Below, one piece after another: positions 5,477 through 6,772 of a DNA stretch of 6,772 bases. Both the position numbers and the translations under genes were made by a program. The notes beneath the pieces were generated by a model that saw nothing but the letters and a program-made list of their open reading frames with translations, had not been told where the DNA came from and searched no databases. Position 1 is the first letter of the stretch, and every line of letters starts with the position of its first letter. Source of the stretch: Oscillospiraceae bacterium (GTDB lineage Bacteria; Bacillota; Clostridia; Oscillospirales; Oscillospiraceae); assembly GCA_017378975.1 (NCBI GenBank), contig JAFNXT010000283.1, positions 1 to 6,772 of the forward strand. Reading direction: 5' to 3'.

Positions 5477-6472
5477 TCAAAGCAGCGCCAGCACGATGCC
5501 GCCGGCGCACAGCAGGACATAGATCACCATGCCCACGTTCAGATATACGGTCTTGAAGGCGGTGCCCTTGGGCAGCTCCTCCGCCGCCGGATGCCAGATC
5601 AGCTTCCGGAACTTCAGGATCAGCAGGATCAGACCTGCCAACGCCATGCCCATGAGGAACAGGGCATAGAGCATATACAGCGCGAATCCGGGCAGGAACT
5701 GCCCAAGGACTCCCATGAGCTCCGCATCGGTGGCGTTGGGGTCCAAATTGGACAGCGCATCCAGATCCACCAGCGTCAGGATCCCGGGGGCCACCACGGA
5801 GCCCATGAAGTTGATGATCATGTGGAACACCACGCTGTAACGGAGCTTGCCGGTACGGGTGTAGATGTAAGCGAAGATCATGCCCAGACCGAAAGCGTAG
5901 AAGAACTGGAAAAAGTTCTGATGGAGCAACGCGAAGGTCAGACCCGACAGGAGCACGGCGGTCTTCTCACCATACTGCCGGGTGCGGTCGATGATCTGCT
6001 TGCGGCAGATGTACTCCTCCACCAGCGGTGCCAGGATCACCATCACCAGCACCTTCAAAAAGCTCTGGTCCATGGCCACCTCCGCCACGGCGTTCTCCGC
6101 CTTACCGCCGGAGAGCAGCATGGACAGGCCCGTGCCGATCAGATTGCCGCCATACATGACACAGATGCAGATCGGGAGCCACACCAAAAAGTCCTTTGCC
6201 CCCAGCTTCTTCGCCTCGGGCGCCTGCGCGGGCAGTCCACCCAGGATCAGCAGACCCACCGGCAGACCGATCAGATACATGGACACCATGGTCCCCAGCC
6301 ACATCCACCAGGCGGAGTTGCTGATGGTATCCGCCTCACCAAGGACGATCGCGGGCACCGAGAACCACAGCACCTGCACCACCGTAGACACCAACAGGAA
6401 CGCCGCCAACGCCAGCCCGACCCGGGAGAACGTCCGTTTGGCCTGCAGGGTATCGATATTTCTTTCTTCCAT
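5477..6472 (-). CDS. CPBP-family intramembrane metalloprotease (CAAX protease-like)
   Basis: Multi-pass membrane protein of 331 residues of the CPBP/Abi family. The catalytic motifs are all visible: EExxxR as E152-E153-x3-R157 (VEEYICRK), FALLH with H184, and HMIINF with H217 and N221. Hydrophobic segments lie near 18-44, 55-80, 95-120, 138-150, 172-184, 190-204 and 212-230. A C-terminal extension of about 100 residues with two or three more segments (about 256-280 and 305-331) lies past the core domain. The start ATG at 6472 has AGGAGG seven bases upstream; the upstream extension to 6532 crosses the promoter and is unlikely. It is the first gene of the operon with the ABC exporter. In bacteria such proteases can process peptides or give self-immunity to bacteriocins, but here the target is unknown. 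Confidence 0.92.
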   Translation of the reverse strand: MEERNIDTLQAKRTFSRVGLALAAFLLVSTVVQVLWFSVPAIVLGEADTISNSAWWMWLGTMVSMYLIGLPVGLLILGGLPAQAPEAKKLGAKDFLVWLPICICVMYGGNLIGTGLSMLLSGGKAENAVAEVAMDQSFLKVLVMVILAPLVEEYICRKQIIDRTRQYGEKTAVLLSGLTFALLHQNFFQFFYAFGLGMIFAYIYTRTGKLRYSVVFHMIINFMGSVVAPGILTLVDLDALSNLDPNATDAELMGVLGQFLPGFALYMLYALFLMGMALAGLILLILKFRKLIWHPAAEELPKGTAFKTVYLNVGMVIYVLLCAGGIVLALL

Positions 6473-6503
6473 ACTCTTTCCTCCTAATTTATGGTTCGGA
6501 AAC

Positions 6504-6533
6504 ATTATAGCACTCTGACAAGAAGGATGCAAC
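6504..6533 (-). promoter_or_regulatory. Promoter of the CPBP-ABC exporter operon
   Basis: On the minus strand TTGCAT (6533-6528), an 18-nt spacer and TATAAT (6509-6504) with the extended -10 TGC. The leader would be about 25 nt to the ATG at 6472 and contains AGGAGG. It lies back to back with the tRNA promoter. Confidence 0.6.
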
Positions 6534-6576
6534 AGACCGCATGACCTGACGAAGGCATTTTTTCTGTTTTAAGGGG

Positions 6577-6605
6577 TTGACATCCGGGAAAAACTATGAT
6601 AGAAT
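6577..6605 (+). promoter_or_regulatory. Strong promoter of the tRNA cluster
   Basis: A perfect TTGACA (6577-6582), a 17-nt spacer and TAGAAT (6600-6605) preceded by TGA (extended -10). Transcription would begin near 6612, about 28 nt before the tRNA-Gly 5' end. This strength fits a stable RNA promoter. Confidence 0.8.
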
Positions 6606-6639
6606 CTCATGGCTGAATAGTTCTGAGGACGATGGATCT

Positions 6640-6713
6640 GCGGGTGTAGTTCAATGGTAGAACACCAGCCTTCCAAGCTGGATACGCGGGTCCGATTCCC
6701 GTCACCCGCTCCA
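6640..6713 (+). tRNA. tRNA-Gly (anticodon TCC)
   Basis: Acceptor stem GCGGGTG (6640-6646) pairs with CACCCGC (6703-6709), with discriminator T and encoded CCA (6711-6713). The anticodon stem CCAGC/GCTGG encloses the loop CTTCCAA, anticodon TCC at 6672-6674. The D-loop keeps GG (AATGGTA). The T-stem GCGGG/CCCGT closes a loop reading TCCGATT rather than the usual TTCGATT, so position 55 is C and cannot become pseudouridine. All other parts are normal. The next tRNA starts seven bases later. Confidence 0.95.
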
Positions 6714-6720
6714 TAGAAAT

Positions 6721-6772
6721 GCGCCAGTAGCTCAGCTGGATAGAGCAACTGCCTTCTAAGCAGTAGGTCGGG
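6721..6772 (+). tRNA. tRNA-Arg (anticodon TCT), cut by the window end
   Basis: The first 52 bases of a tRNA are present: acceptor strand GCGCCAG, D-arm with AGCTCAGCTGGATAGAGC, anticodon stem ACTGC/GCAGT around the loop CTTCTAA with anticodon TCT (6755-6757). The T-arm starts at the edge. It is cotranscribed with tRNA-Gly, seven bases upstream. Confidence 0.93.

Overview
The window looks like a chromosome segment of a low-to-mid-GC-heritage but GC-rich Firmicute, most likely a gut Clostridia of the Oscillospiraceae/Ruminococcaceae type. This rests on AGGAGG-type ribosome binding sites, sigma-A-like promoters with extended -10 elements, tRNA genes with encoded CCA, a short palindromic interspersed repeat and the types of ABC and CPBP genes. 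The genus cannot be fixed from the sequence alone.

There are two compositional regions. Positions 1 to about 1900 are AT-rich. They hold the 3' end of an unrecognised gene, a structured intergenic region with a very long hairpin and repeats, and a monocistronic gene for an unrecognised 381-residue protein with a CxxC...CxxC zinc-ribbon-like start. A second structured intergenic region resembles the first, so the unknown gene is bracketed by related elements. From about 2055 onward the DNA is GC-rich and looks like host core sequence, and a 54-bp twin palindrome sits at the boundary.

From 2055 to 6472 four genes run on the minus strand in two transcription units. The upstream unit (6472 to 3055) is a tight operon: CPBP-family intramembrane protease, ABC transporter ATPase, then a large ABC-exporter membrane protein. 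The spacings are 13 and 3 nt, there is a promoter upstream and a perfect 14-bp intrinsic terminator at the end. The ATPase and membrane protein should form one exporter; the CPBP protein is a common companion of such exporters, but its substrate is unknown. The next unit is a single radical SAM/SPASM-like protein with its own promoter, whose -35 region is covered by a 7-3-7 palindrome that could be an operator.

At the right edge, on the plus strand, a strong promoter drives a tRNA cluster: tRNA-Gly(TCC), which has an unusual C at position 55 of the T-loop, then the start of tRNA-Arg(TCT), cut by the window end.

No CRISPR array, insertion sequence, complete prophage gene or clear new multi-gene system is visible. 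The most open-ended parts are the unknown zinc-ribbon-like protein with its flanking structured elements, and the C55 tRNA-Gly.
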